From CAZSRX01 sp964609675 [NCBI: uncultured Bacteroidota bacterium] (GTDB taxonomy: Bacteria; CLD3; SB21): a DNA stretch of 64,000 nt. Both the position numbers and the translations under genes were made by a program. The notes below the pieces were generated by a model. That model saw only the letters and a program-made list of their open reading frames with translations. It was not told where the DNA came from and searched no databases. The stretch lies in NCBI GenBank assembly GCA_964609675.1, contig CAZSRX010000005.1, forward strand, positions 1 through 64,000, in the 5' to 3' direction. Positions 45,998 to 55,453 of the stretch are shown here, piece by piece. Position 1 is the stretch's first letter. The number at the start of each line of letters is the position of its first letter.

Positions 45998-47797
45998 TTA
46001 TTTGCCTTGCCGCAGCATGTCTTCCGCCACGGCCATCAGGCTTTCGACGGTATCGCCGTGCACGCCGTATCCGGCCAGCCCGATATGGGCTTTAATATTA
46101 ATCATTAATTGATTAATTTCAAATGGTTTTTCTTCAATCTGGCGCACCAACCGGGCGGCTATTTCCGCCGCCTGGGTATAACTGCTCTCGATAAGCAGAA
46201 TGCCGAAAACGTCTTCATCCAGCCGGGCCGCGGCGTCCACCTGACGCAGGGCTTGTTTCAGAACGGCGGCGGCACTTTCCATGACGGTTCGTATTTCTCC
46301 GGCTCCGAAAGGATAGCGCTGGCGGTTCCATCCGGCGATTTTGAGAACCACCACGGCAAACGTGGTATGAAACCGTTTAGCCCGGTAGATTTCTTCCGAA
46401 ATTTTCCGAAGGAATGTCTTGCGGTTATCAATGCCGGTAATCGGGTCATAGGTTATTTCCGCAGCCAGGTGGTTATCAAGGTGGGCGCGCGCCGCGGCCA
46501 GCGCCGCCATCTGTCCCAGCGATTCCAAAAACTGCACCTGATGCTGGTCAAACGCATATTTATCCCGCGCCTCGAGAATCATCACACCGAAACAATGGCC
46601 CTGATCGGCGATGGGTACGCCCGCCACGGTATCGAGATAGCCGCTTCGGCTGATTTCCGTTTCGCCGACTTCGGGATGATAATTCCGGGTGTCCGATATC
46701 CATACGGGTTTCTGCGTTTGCCACACCTGTTTCTCGATGCGGCCTTCGAGATCGCTGACCGAACCGGGTTCAAAAGGAAAATCGCCTTCGCGGTCTTGCA
46801 GTACCAACGTGCGGTTCCTATACAGCCACAATCCGTAACGGTCATAACCCATGACGGATTGGATAACGGGTTTAAGCTGCGAATAAATCTCATCGAGCCC
46901 CCGGCCGCTGCTGACGATGTTTCCGTATTCTTTCAGCGCGTTGGAAATGCGCAGCAGGCGGTTCTTAACAAACACGGCGTCGATCGTATGGATAGAATGC
47001 CGGATTAATCCGACATACTTGTGCATCAGTTGAATGTCCGCATCGCTGAACGCGCCCATTTCGAGATGGTCCGCGCCGATAATGCCCAGCAGCACGCCCC
47101 GACGGAGCAGCGGCACCAGCAGTACCGATTTTACCGGTTCCGCCTGCGAATAATACGGAAGGACTTCTTTCGGGTCCGCAAGATTAATATAAAGCGGCTC
47201 GCGGTGCTCAATGACGCGCTGAAAAAACCGCATCGTCTCTCCGCCGGTATCCAGCCGCACCAGATCGCGCTCGGGCAAAATAAAATGGACGCTCTGACTG
47301 CGGAAACTCTGCAACACCAGTTCGTTCTCGCCGGGATTGTATAGGTAGAAAAACGCCGAATAAGCGTTCAGGGTCTGATGAATCAGCTCAATGATGGAAT
47401 CGGCGGTGCGGTTGAATATCACCGAGGCCTGTGTATCATCCACCAAACGTCTGTCTTCGCGGACGGTATGCGGCGCCGGCCGACTGCCGGATGTATCCGT
47501 ATCGTCAACCGCCTGATCCGTTTGCTCCGGGGAGGAGACCTTTTGAACGGTAAAACGGCCCTTCGCAGAAGACGTATTTTTTTTTCGGAACCACACAGCA
47601 AGCGTATCGGGTTGATCCGCGTAACGCGCAATTACATAGACTGTAATTAATGCGAGGATAAGAACAGATATAAATACGGGGAAATACGGATACACCGCCG
47701 CCAGTACAACGGCGATAAAAGCCGTCAGCAAAATCAGAAGAAGGGACCACGACCGTGTTAACGGGCCTGTACGGGTTTTTGTGCGTAAGTTTTGCAT
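45998..47797 (-). CDS. Membrane GAF-domain protein with degenerate GGDEF domain
   Basis: A 599-residue protein: two N-terminal membrane helices (~15-60), then two GAF-like domains (~120-270 and ~285-430) and a C-terminal GGDEF-fold domain (~440-599; 'ITYDPITGIDNRKTFLRKI' is its usual entry block). The active loop reads L-D-E-D-V-F (526-531) instead of (G/A)GDEF, so diguanylate cyclase activity is unlikely; it may be a c-di-GMP or nucleotide sensor. It appears to head the operon with the EutN pair, rpoD and etfBA. Confidence 0.85.
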   Translation of the reverse strand: MQNLRTKTRTGPLTRSWSLLLILLTAFIAVVLAAVYPYFPVFISVLILALITVYVIARYADQPDTLAVWFRKKNTSSAKGRFTVQKVSSPEQTDQAVDDTDTSGSRPAPHTVREDRRLVDDTQASVIFNRTADSIIELIHQTLNAYSAFFYLYNPGENELVLQSFRSQSVHFILPERDLVRLDTGGETMRFFQRVIEHREPLYINLADPKEVLPYYSQAEPVKSVLLVPLLRRGVLLGIIGADHLEMGAFSDADIQLMHKYVGLIRHSIHTIDAVFVKNRLLRISNALKEYGNIVSSGRGLDEIYSQLKPVIQSVMGYDRYGLWLYRNRTLVLQDREGDFPFEPGSVSDLEGRIEKQVWQTQKPVWISDTRNYHPEVGETEISRSGYLDTVAGVPIADQGHCFGVMILEARDKYAFDQHQVQFLESLGQMAALAAARAHLDNHLAAEITYDPITGIDNRKTFLRKISEEIYRAKRFHTTFAVVVLKIAGWNRQRYPFGAGEIRTVMESAAAVLKQALRQVDAAARLDEDVFGILLIESSYTQAAEIAARLVRQIEEKPFEINQLMINIKAHIGLAGYGVHGDTVESLMAVAEDMLRQGK

Positions 47798-47933
47798 ATC
47801 AAGCGGAACCGTCCGATGTTTAAAATTTTGTGAAATTATATATATATGAATACAAAATCAAGTCAGCTGAGTGATTTGTATTAAAAAAGATAATCACGGA
47901 CGGCTTCTTATGTACAATAGAACAGTTAATTTT

Positions 47934-47962
47934 TTGACAAAATCATAACTTTTGCGTATTAT
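47934..47962 (+). promoter_or_regulatory. Consensus-like sigma-70 promoter
   Basis: TTGACA (47934-47939), 17-nt spacer, TATTAT (47957-47962), 30 nt upstream of the start at 47992. The ribosome site AAGGAAGGA (47981-47989) follows. It drives the Ig-like exported protein. Confidence 0.75.
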
Positions 47963-47991
47963 CAGTCTAAAATCTTAATTAAGGAAGGATA

Positions 47992-49401
47992 ATGAAAACA
48001 GTCACAGTTTTACATTTGATTTTATTAGCGCTCTGTCCGGCATTTCTAACGGCAGCGCCGCATCTTTTATTAAATGATCCGCCAGTCCTGTATACCGTAG
48101 AAATCAATCCCCAGTCGGTGCCGGCTGACAGCCAGACGCCGTTTACCATTACCGTAACCGCAGACGATCCTCAGGGTATTTCCGATATTTTCAGGATTTC
48201 GGTTAATCTCGGCGCTATCGGTGGAGCGACGGATACCGCTCTGAACGATAATGGCTCAGGCGTTTATACTCTGGAGAATATTCTCGTGCCTGCGTCCATT
48301 ACTCCCGGAATCAAATATTTATACGTCCAGGCCCTGGATTACGGCGGGTTGACCGATACCGCCAGTGTTTCGCTCACGGTGACGGCGCCAGCGGTTGCTC
48401 CGGTTATTCACTGGATTTCCGTTATGCCGGATGCCGTCATAGAACAACGTCCGGTTTCGTTCACCGTAAAAGCCCGCGTTAGCGACGATAACGGGCAATC
48501 CGACATCAGCGCGGTAACCGTGGATCTCACCGATGCGGGGCTGTCCATAGAGACGCTTCTGGACAATGGCACCTACGGCGATTCGCTCCCGGGAGACAGC
48601 ATATATTCCCGCCTTTTTGATAACACGTTTGCGATACCCGGTATGTTTACTTTCACCGTAACAGCCACAGATCTGGAAAACCAGCAAGACAGCGGCGATG
48701 TTTTTTTCCGGGTCTGGCCGAATTACGAACCCCTCATACACTATGCTTCGTTTAATCCCCCTTCCGTACCCGCGGATGGTATGACACCATTTATACTTAC
48801 CGCCAGAGTCGTCGATGACAATGGCCAAAGCGACATCGCCTCTGTCACCGCCAACCTGAGTTCGATTGGGGGAAGCAGTATGGCAAACCTTCACGACGAC
48901 GGTACCGACGGCGACACCATCGCTTTGGACGGCGTGTATACGCTCGCCGGACAAACCGTTGCGCCGGGCAGCGAACCCCCTTCCGCCGAAATCTATATCA
49001 CCGCCACGGATCTCGGCGGCCTGCAGCATGCCAATTATATCGCCACATTATATATAACCGATCCCAATCCGGTAGATGACGGCACGAGAGCGCCAAAACA
49101 TTTTACCCTGCATCAAAATTATCCTAATCCCTTCAACCCATCCACGCAAATAAGCTGGGAACTCCCGCAACGCGCGATGACAACGCTCAGTATCTATAAT
49201 ATCCTCGGCCAGAAAATCCGAACGCTGACCAGCGGCGTTTTTTCAGCCGGCCGCCATACGCTCCTCTGGGACGGCAAAGACCAGAACGGTACAGCCGTAA
49301 GCGCCGGCGTTTACATGTACCGTCTTGAGGCCGTACCACTCAATAAAACCAGCCAGCACGCCGTCTTTGTAGCCAACCGAAAAATGATACTGATCAAATA
49401 A
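47992..49401 (+). CDS. Exported Ig-like repeat protein with FlgD-type C-terminal sorting domain
   Basis: A 469-residue protein: signal peptide (1-~20), three related ~105-residue beta-sandwich repeats (each starts like 'PVLYTVEINPQSVPAD', and the core motif 'DDNGQSDISAVTV' recurs), and a C-terminal ~85-residue FlgD-like domain ('HQNYPNPFNPSTQISWELP', 'ILGQKIRTLTSG', 'DGKDQNGTAVSAGVYMYRLE'). Such C-terminal domains act as type IX-like secretion or surface signals in this bacterial group. It is monocistronic, with its own promoter and terminator. Confidence 0.85.
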   Translation: MKTVTVLHLILLALCPAFLTAAPHLLLNDPPVLYTVEINPQSVPADSQTPFTITVTADDPQGISDIFRISVNLGAIGGATDTALNDNGSGVYTLENILVPASITPGIKYLYVQALDYGGLTDTASVSLTVTAPAVAPVIHWISVMPDAVIEQRPVSFTVKARVSDDNGQSDISAVTVDLTDAGLSIETLLDNGTYGDSLPGDSIYSRLFDNTFAIPGMFTFTVTATDLENQQDSGDVFFRVWPNYEPLIHYASFNPPSVPADGMTPFILTARVVDDNGQSDIASVTANLSSIGGSSMANLHDDGTDGDTIALDGVYTLAGQTVAPGSEPPSAEIYITATDLGGLQHANYIATLYITDPNPVDDGTRAPKHFTLHQNYPNPFNPSTQISWELPQRAMTTLSIYNILGQKIRTLTSGVFSAGRHTLLWDGKDQNGTAVSAGVYMYRLEAVPLNKTSQHAVFVANRKMILIK

Positions 49402-49418
49402 TACAGTATACAACCCTT

Positions 49419-49452
49419 GCCCCGGACAACGTTTCAGCCGGGGCTTTTTTTT
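49419..49452 (+). terminator. Rho-independent terminator
   Basis: A 7-bp GC stem (GCCCCGG at 49419-49425 with CCGGGGC at 49438-49444) followed by eight T. It ends the transcript of the Ig-like protein. Confidence 0.92.
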
Positions 49453-49485
49453 AACGCTAATTATTTATTCTTCTTTTTTTTTCAT

Positions 49486-49515
49486 TTGCTATGAACAAAT
49501 TTTTTAACGTATATT
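49486..49515 (+). promoter_or_regulatory. Predicted sigma-70 promoter
   Basis: TTGCTA (49486-49491), 18-nt spacer, TATATT (49510-49515), 35 nt upstream of the lipoprotein gene, whose ribosome site AGGAGGT (49540-49546) is a full Shine-Dalgarno match. Confidence 0.55.
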
Positions 49516-49550
49516 GATGATGTCTTCTTGGATCCTATCAGGAGGTTATC

Positions 49551-50390
49551 ATGAAAAGATACGGCGTGCTATTCGGTTTTATATTTTTAACAGCCTGCAC
49601 CTCAGCGGTTACTGAAAAAACAACCGATGACAATACAGGTATGGGTCGAAAAAATATCAGCGCCCTCAACGCACAGATTGGCGAACTGGATCGTAAGCTG
49701 GCAGTTCTTGAAACCGGGGAACCGGATACCCTGGCGTTCTATTTAACTTTGCAGGACTCGCTTTATATATCCGAAACCCTGCAGCAAGCCGGCGTCTCCA
49801 GAATTAATCGCATACTGGACGAATGGCTGGCCGGCAAAAATGATGATGCAATCAATAAGGAATTATCCAATAAGGAATCATCCGATAAACCGGCCTGGGT
49901 GCGATGGACGGATCAGGTTGCTTATGCCGACGGTCGATTTTATTTTGTCGGCATTGCCGACGGCACGCTGGAGATGATCGCTTCCGAACGATCTGCGGCA
50001 AACGCCCGCGTCCAAATCTGCCGCTATCTGGCCGAGGAATTGAGCCCTCGTTTCGCGGATCTTGATAAGGGATTATACCTCACGGTACAATCCTTCCGGA
50101 ATTCCATGACCCTTACCGGAACTTCGGTGCAGGAACGGTTTATGGACCCTCATCAATCCAAACTGAAATATTATACCCTGATGACTCTCGATGCCGGACA
50201 AATCCGGGCTAACGTATTAAATAATCTCCTTCCGGCTATCGCGGAATTAACCGGCCGGTCCGCGCAACCATTGGCATTGCGGATACTGAAAGCCGACCCT
50301 GAATATGTAAAAAACGCCCTGCGGATAAAATTTTTGGAAGAAAAAATACGTCTTCTGGAAAAAATTAAATCCGTACAAACAAATCGGTAA
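49551..50390 (+). CDS. Lipoprotein, LPP20-like
   Basis: A 279-residue lipoprotein: lipobox 'FLTAC' with Cys16 as the lipidated residue, then a helical stretch and a domain around residues 120-215 ('FYFVGIADGTLEMIASERSA', 'NARVQICRYLAEEL') that resembles the LPP20/LPP20-like domain seen in outer-membrane lipoproteins. The C-terminus is a basic helix. Function unknown. It has its own promoter; the kinase gene starts 87 nt downstream. Confidence 0.75.
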   Translation: MKRYGVLFGFIFLTACTSAVTEKTTDDNTGMGRKNISALNAQIGELDRKLAVLETGEPDTLAFYLTLQDSLYISETLQQAGVSRINRILDEWLAGKNDDAINKELSNKESSDKPAWVRWTDQVAYADGRFYFVGIADGTLEMIASERSAANARVQICRYLAEELSPRFADLDKGLYLTVQSFRNSMTLTGTSVQERFMDPHQSKLKYYTLMTLDAGQIRANVLNNLLPAIAELTGRSAQPLALRILKADPEYVKNALRIKFLEEKIRLLEKIKSVQTNR

Positions 50391-50477
50391 CCGTCATAAA
50401 AAACCTTTGTTTTGTTGACGCACCAAAAATAATAATATGGCACGAACCATCCACAGCCGTTTTTTCGGAGTATAGAT

Positions 50478-53400
50478 ATGATTATTTTACGACGCGCTAT
50501 AAATAGGTCAAATAGCAATGATTTTTTTTCGGGGGGTTGGCGGGCGTTTCACCGCTTCCTGTGTTTGACTGCGCTGACGGCCTGCCTGTGCGGAAACACG
50601 GCTTTTGCCCAACAGGATCATATTGTTTTTGAGAAACTTTCGCTTGAGCACGGACTTTCCCAGACCACTGTCAGCGCGATTATTCAGGACCGTGACGGTT
50701 TTATGTGGTTCGGTTCGAGAAACGGACTGAACCAGTATGACGGTTACCAGTTCAAAGTTTTTAAAAATATCGCCTTCGATTCCTCCTCGCTTTCAGATAA
50801 CTGGATTATGTCGCTATGTATCGATCGTAACGGTCATCTTTGGATCGGTACGCTGAACCGCGGCCTGAACCGGTATGATCCTTTAAGCGGAGTATTTCAT
50901 CATTACGACACCAAGGGCATGCCGTCCCTGACGCTTCCCAATAACCGGGTTCAAGCCCTCACGGTGGATTTGAAAGGGCATGTGTGGATTGGCACCGTCA
51001 AAGGTCTCAGCCGGTACGACGGCAATACCTTTTATCATTATTTCAACGATCCCGGGGACGGTTCATCGATATCAGACAATTACATCACCTCGCTGGCCGT
51101 GGATCCGAACGGTATACTCTGGATCGGCACCCGCCGCGGACTGAACCGATACGATGGTACCGTGTTTACGCACATCCGGCATGACCCGGCCAATCCGGCC
51201 AGTCTTTCGGAGGATATCATCACGGCGCTTACCGTAGATTCCTCGGGTTTTGTATGGGCCGGTACGGAATCCGGAGGCCTCAACCGACTTTCCATTAATG
51301 ACCGCTCCTATGCGGTTAAGCGTTACGTTAAAAGCGCAAGTAATTCTCAGTGGCTCAGTCATAACGAAATACTCGCACTGTACACCGACCGCACGGGCTG
51401 CGTTTGGGTGGGAACGCGTAAAGGGCTGAACCAGTACTGCCGGATTACAGACTCCTTCACAAAATATTTGAATAATAAAGACGACGCCGGCAGTATCAGC
51501 AATGACGAAATCCGTTCGATTTACCAGGACCGTTCCGGTATTTTATGGATCGGCACCTACGGCGGCGGCGGCATCAATAAGCTGGACCTGAAAAAACCTA
51601 AATTCGTACACTATCATTTTTCACCCAAAATAACCGGTAGTCTCAGCGACGACGTCGTGCGTACCTTTTTCAAGGATCGGTCCGGCCGCTTGTGGATCGG
51701 CACGCATGCCGGCCTGAACCGCTATGACGCTCAGACCCATTCATTTATATCCTATCAACAGAATCCCCTCGATCCCTTTTCGATCAGCAATAATGAAATC
51801 CGCGCTATCATCGATGATCGGGACGGCAATCTGTGGATTGGTACCGAGGGCGGGCTGAATCGGATGAGCATCGATGCGGACGGCCGTCTGCGCTTTACGG
51901 CTTTTCGGGCAAATCCTGAGGATCCCAACAGCTTGAGCGATAACAAGGTGTTCACTATTTATCAGGACAAGGACGATTACCTCTGGCTCGGCACCAATGG
52001 AGGAGGCTTGAACCGCTTTGACAAAGAAACCCGTACATTCCGGCGGTTTCTGCACGATCCGCTTAACCCGCACAGTATCAGCAGCGACTATATCTCGGTG
52101 GTATACGGCACACGGGAAGGCGTGATCTGGATCGGCACGTTCGGCGGCGGCCTGAATAAAATGGTCCGCAACGAAAAAGGCCGCGAGACATTCGTGGTTT
52201 ATCAGAACGATCCGCGAAACACCAAAACTATCAGCAGCGACGTCATTTATTCCATCCTCGAAGACAAACAAGGCACGCTGTGGATCGGCACGAATACCGG
52301 CCTGAACCGTTTTAATAAATCGGACGAAACCTTTGAGAATATATCCGAAAAGGACGGATTGCCGGACAGTTATATTTATGGTATCCTTGAAGACGACCAC
52401 GGATATCTCTGGCTCAGTTCCGTGGGCGGCCTGACCAAATATGACCCGGTCACGAAAAAGGTCCGTAATTATGACATCCGCGACCGCCTGCAAAGCAATG
52501 AATTCAAATACGGTTCCTATTACAAAGCCCGGGATGGGGAAATGTTTTTCGGCGGCGTCAACGGATTTAACAGTTTTTATCCCGATCGCGTACAGGATAA
52601 TCCCTATCAACCCCCGGTGGTGCTGACGGCATTCCAGCGGACGAACGGCGCCGGACTTCACCTCGAAGATCAGATCATGCTGCGAAACCAGCGCATTCAA
52701 ATTAATTACGGCGAAAATTTCCTGTTTGAATTTTCAGCGCTCGATTATTCCTGTCCGTCTAAAAATCTCTATGCCTACCGGCTGCGGGGTTATGATCGGG
52801 ACTGGATACAGGCCGGCCACCGGCGAACGGCTAATTACACGAATCTCGACGGCGGCACGTACCTTTTTGAAGTGCGCGGTTCTAACGCTGACGGCGTATG
52901 GAGCGATCAAACCGCTTCGGTGGAGGTATACATCCGGCCGCCGTTCTGGCAGACGTGGCCCTTTCGCATCCTGGTCCTTGCCGGCCTGATCCTGACGGCG
53001 CTGGCGGTCTATGAATGGCGCGTCCGCTCCATTCGGCGCCGAAACGAAGAACTGGAGCGTAAAGTCGGAGAACGAACCAAAGCCCTCCGCGACACCCAGT
53101 ACCAGCTGATCCAGTCCGAGAAAATTTCTGCGGTGGGTCGCATGGTCGCCGGCATTACCCATGAAATCAACAATCCTCTCGCGTTCGTGATCGGCAATCT
53201 TTCCATGTTTGAGGAATACGTGGAGCGCCTCCGAACCATCATCCGCGCGTTCGAAAAAATCATCAGTGAACGGATCGCCGATTCGGATTCCCTGATCCGG
53301 CAAATCCGGGACACGCACGATTACGAGGATCTGATCACCGACGCCCAGGCCAGCATCAAATCCTGCGGCAACGGCGCCGAGCGCATCAAAAAGATCATCA

Positions 53401-53921
53401 TGAACCTGCGCACGTTCTCAATGCTCAACGAACGCGATCTGATGCTCTCCAATATCAACACGGAACTGCATAACGCGGTCCTCCAGATGAAGGAGAAAGC
53501 CGGCGACCGTGTACGCCTCATCGAACAGTACGGCGATCTGCCGATGATCGATTGCTTCCCGGGCCTGCTGAATCTGGTATTCGTCAACATTATCACCAAT
53601 GCTATCGAGGCGATTCCGCAATACGGCGATGTGTTTATTCATACCGACGTCCATCCTGACCTGTACATACAGATCCGCATCCGTGATACCGGCGTGGGCA
53701 TAACGCCCGACCGTATCGGAAAAATCTTCGACCCGTTTTTCACCACCAAAGAAATCGGGCAAGGCACGGGGCTCGGTCTCTCAATCAGTTACGGCATCAT
53801 TAAAACCCATAAAGGCGACATCCGCGTATGGAGCGAACCGGGTAAAGGTACGGAATTCACCATACTGCTTCCGCTGACCACTCTGCGGGACGATGAAACA
53901 TCCCAACCGGAAAACAACTAA
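50478..53921 (+). CDS. Reg_prop/Y_Y_Y two-component sensor histidine kinase
   Basis: A 1147-residue kinase. After a signal segment (~25-45), about twelve ~45-residue propeller blades ('GLSQTTVSAIIQDRDGFMWF', 'LWIGT..GLNRYD' repeating) form two periplasmic Reg_prop propellers, followed by a Y_Y_Y domain (~720-815), one membrane helix (~825-845), a coiled linker, a HisKA-type domain with H895 in 'GITHEINNPLAF' and an HATPase ('NIITNAIEAIP', 'DTGVGI', 'GTGLGLSISYGI'). It lacks the receiver and AraC domains of classical hybrid systems, so its regulator must be separate and is not adjacent. Such kinases usually sense glycans in Bacteroidota. Confidence 0.92.
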   Translation: MIILRRAINRSNSNDFFSGGWRAFHRFLCLTALTACLCGNTAFAQQDHIVFEKLSLEHGLSQTTVSAIIQDRDGFMWFGSRNGLNQYDGYQFKVFKNIAFDSSSLSDNWIMSLCIDRNGHLWIGTLNRGLNRYDPLSGVFHHYDTKGMPSLTLPNNRVQALTVDLKGHVWIGTVKGLSRYDGNTFYHYFNDPGDGSSISDNYITSLAVDPNGILWIGTRRGLNRYDGTVFTHIRHDPANPASLSEDIITALTVDSSGFVWAGTESGGLNRLSINDRSYAVKRYVKSASNSQWLSHNEILALYTDRTGCVWVGTRKGLNQYCRITDSFTKYLNNKDDAGSISNDEIRSIYQDRSGILWIGTYGGGGINKLDLKKPKFVHYHFSPKITGSLSDDVVRTFFKDRSGRLWIGTHAGLNRYDAQTHSFISYQQNPLDPFSISNNEIRAIIDDRDGNLWIGTEGGLNRMSIDADGRLRFTAFRANPEDPNSLSDNKVFTIYQDKDDYLWLGTNGGGLNRFDKETRTFRRFLHDPLNPHSISSDYISVVYGTREGVIWIGTFGGGLNKMVRNEKGRETFVVYQNDPRNTKTISSDVIYSILEDKQGTLWIGTNTGLNRFNKSDETFENISEKDGLPDSYIYGILEDDHGYLWLSSVGGLTKYDPVTKKVRNYDIRDRLQSNEFKYGSYYKARDGEMFFGGVNGFNSFYPDRVQDNPYQPPVVLTAFQRTNGAGLHLEDQIMLRNQRIQINYGENFLFEFSALDYSCPSKNLYAYRLRGYDRDWIQAGHRRTANYTNLDGGTYLFEVRGSNADGVWSDQTASVEVYIRPPFWQTWPFRILVLAGLILTALAVYEWRVRSIRRRNEELERKVGERTKALRDTQYQLIQSEKISAVGRMVAGITHEINNPLAFVIGNLSMFEEYVERLRTIIRAFEKIISERIADSDSLIRQIRDTHDYEDLITDAQASIKSCGNGAERIKKIIMNLRTFSMLNERDLMLSNINTELHNAVLQMKEKAGDRVRLIEQYGDLPMIDCFPGLLNLVFVNIITNAIEAIPQYGDVFIHTDVHPDLYIQIRIRDTGVGITPDRIGKIFDPFFTTKEIGQGTGLGLSISYGIIKTHKGDIRVWSEPGKGTEFTILLPLTTLRDDETSQPENN

Positions 53922-53956
53922 ACCATTTACGGGTTACTGACAGGCAGCAATTAGCG

Positions 53957-54826
53957 ATGCAAAAAGTTTGGACGCATCTTTTTCATCTCGGCCTGATGGC
54001 CGGTTTCGCATCGGGCGCGTTTGCAGAAACTATTGTGGGAAATCCCGACGGCGAATCGTTCAGGACGTTGCTGTTCCGCTCCGGATACCATAATGACCAG
54101 ACTCAAAATTTGCAAGATCACTCCGAGTACGAACTTGGCTTAGCCGCCTACTATCATAAAGAATACGCGACCGCCATCATCCATTTCCAGAACGCCCTGG
54201 ATACCAATCCTTTTCACGCCGATGCCTGCTATTATATGGCTCAGTGTTATCTGGCGCTTAATGACCTGAACCATGCCATTGCTGCGTTCTACCGCGCTGT
54301 AGCCATCGACCCGAAGCATACCGAGTCGTATTTCTATCTCGGAAACGCCTGTTATCTCGCCGGGGATTACAGTCAGGCCCTGCAAAATTACCGGCAGGTA
54401 GAAGCACAGAATCCGGGGCACGCCGACCTGTACAACAATATCGGCCTGTCCTATATGAACCTGGGTGATTATGCGCAGGCAGAATTGTATATGAAAAAAG
54501 CGCTGATTAATAATCCGGATAATTACAACGCCCATACCAGTCTTGCAATCTTATTCCTGAACCGAAAGGATTATAGCGCCTCCGAATACTATATCCGCCG
54601 GACCATTGAAATCGAACCCAACAATCCGACCGGCTATTATAACATGGCGTGCCTGTTCTCCGTTCAGAACCGCACGGACGAAGCGCTGGGTTGGCTGGAA
54701 CAGGCGCTCGCTAAAGGTTATAAAGATTGGGAACACATCAGCAAGGATAAGGATCTCGACAATATCCGGGATACGCAACGATTTATGAACCTGCGCCTGC
54801 AATACGATTCCAATGCCGGTTATTAA
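53957..54826 (+). CDS. Exported TPR-repeat protein
   Basis: A 289-residue protein with a signal peptide (to 'GAFAE') and about five TPR units ('YELGLAAYYHKEYATAIIHF', 'CYYMAQCYLALNDLNHAIAA', 'DLYNNIGLSYMNLGDYAQAE', 'GYYNMACLFSVQNRTDEALG'). It is 35 nt downstream of the kinase stop and probably in its transcript. Periplasmic TPR proteins hold protein complexes together; the partner is unknown. Confidence 0.82.
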   Translation: MQKVWTHLFHLGLMAGFASGAFAETIVGNPDGESFRTLLFRSGYHNDQTQNLQDHSEYELGLAAYYHKEYATAIIHFQNALDTNPFHADACYYMAQCYLALNDLNHAIAAFYRAVAIDPKHTESYFYLGNACYLAGDYSQALQNYRQVEAQNPGHADLYNNIGLSYMNLGDYAQAELYMKKALINNPDNYNAHTSLAILFLNRKDYSASEYYIRRTIEIEPNNPTGYYNMACLFSVQNRTDEALGWLEQALAKGYKDWEHISKDKDLDNIRDTQRFMNLRLQYDSNAGY

Positions 54827-54927
54827 GCCGGCAAGTCCCTATAAAAACTACGATACCCTCCATTCCTTGACTCTTTATCCCAAAAATACAGAGTCCGGAT
54901 ATATACTACGATAAAAACTAAGGATCT

Positions 54928-55150
54928 TTAAACTTCGCCCTTTTCAATAACCCCAAACCATCCAGGTAAATTAGTAGACAACTCCATTTCATTACCATAA
55001 AATTGGCGTGTATTGAAATCTGTTTTTTTATGGATTACTATTTTTACTTTTAAACCAAAGATTGAAAGCTTGACCTTTACAGGATTGTTAAGGTTCAAAT
55101 GGTCAGGAATTTGAACACGGCCGTAAACAACAGGTAAGAGAAATCATTAC
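54928..55150 (-). pseudogene. Possible gene remnant, unknown family
   Basis: The minus-strand frame gives 'VYGRVQIPDHLNLNNPVKVK', 'KVKIVIHKKTDFNTRQFYG' and 'STNLPGWFGVIEKGEV' before TAA. The mix of residues and the conserved-looking end suggest a former C-terminal part of a protein. Stops and lack of a start upstream argue that it is no longer expressed. I do not recognise the family. Confidence 0.35.
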
Positions 55151-55165
55151 ACACAACAAACTATC

Positions 55166-55202
55166 CAAATCCTCTCAAAACAAGGCGTTTTAAGAGGATT
55201 TG
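55166..55202. repeat. 16-bp near-perfect inverted repeat (hairpin)
   Basis: CAAATCCTCTCAAAAC (55166-55181) pairs with GTTTTAAGAGGATTTG (55187-55202) except for one C-A mismatch, with a 5-nt loop AAGGC. It is not followed by a T run on either strand, so it is not a normal terminator. It could be a small mobile repeat, a structured RNA or a protein site. Confidence 0.7.
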
Positions 55203-55369
55203 AATAAAACAACTTCACCAATATCCTCACCTGATTTCCGACACGCCGGAACCCGAACTGAATATAGCCTATCATTGTCGGACTTTTTGTAATATGAAAT
55301 TTATTATTTATGTTTCATAATACTAATATCCAGACACTAATCTAAAAAAATTGCCCGTTCAAATATCGG

Positions 55370-55398
55370 TTGGCAAATCATTTTAAAACTGCTATACT
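55370..55398 (+). promoter_or_regulatory. Sigma-70 promoter of the Ada-type gene
   Basis: TTGGCA (55370-55375), 17-nt spacer, TATACT (55393-55398), about 56 nt upstream of the ATG. No AAAGCGCA-type Ada box is visible. Confidence 0.65.
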
Positions 55399-55453
55399 TA
55401 AAAAAGAAAAACTATAACTATTCCGCATTTTTCGGTTACAAGCTTACAGAATT

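Larger units (their letters stand above)
54827..55369. other. AT-rich spacer with a gene remnant and a long hairpin
   Basis: No complete gene. On the minus strand a 67-codon frame from about 55130 down to a stop at 54928-54930 reads like real protein ('GRVQIPDHLNLNNPVKVKLS', ending 'GWFGVIEKGEV') but has an upstream TGA at about 55150 and no start codon, so it is probably the tail of a lost gene. A 16-bp hairpin lies at 55166-55202. The 9-mer ACTACGATA occurs twice (about 54848 and 54905). The low GC contrasts with the flanking genes. Confidence 0.45.
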
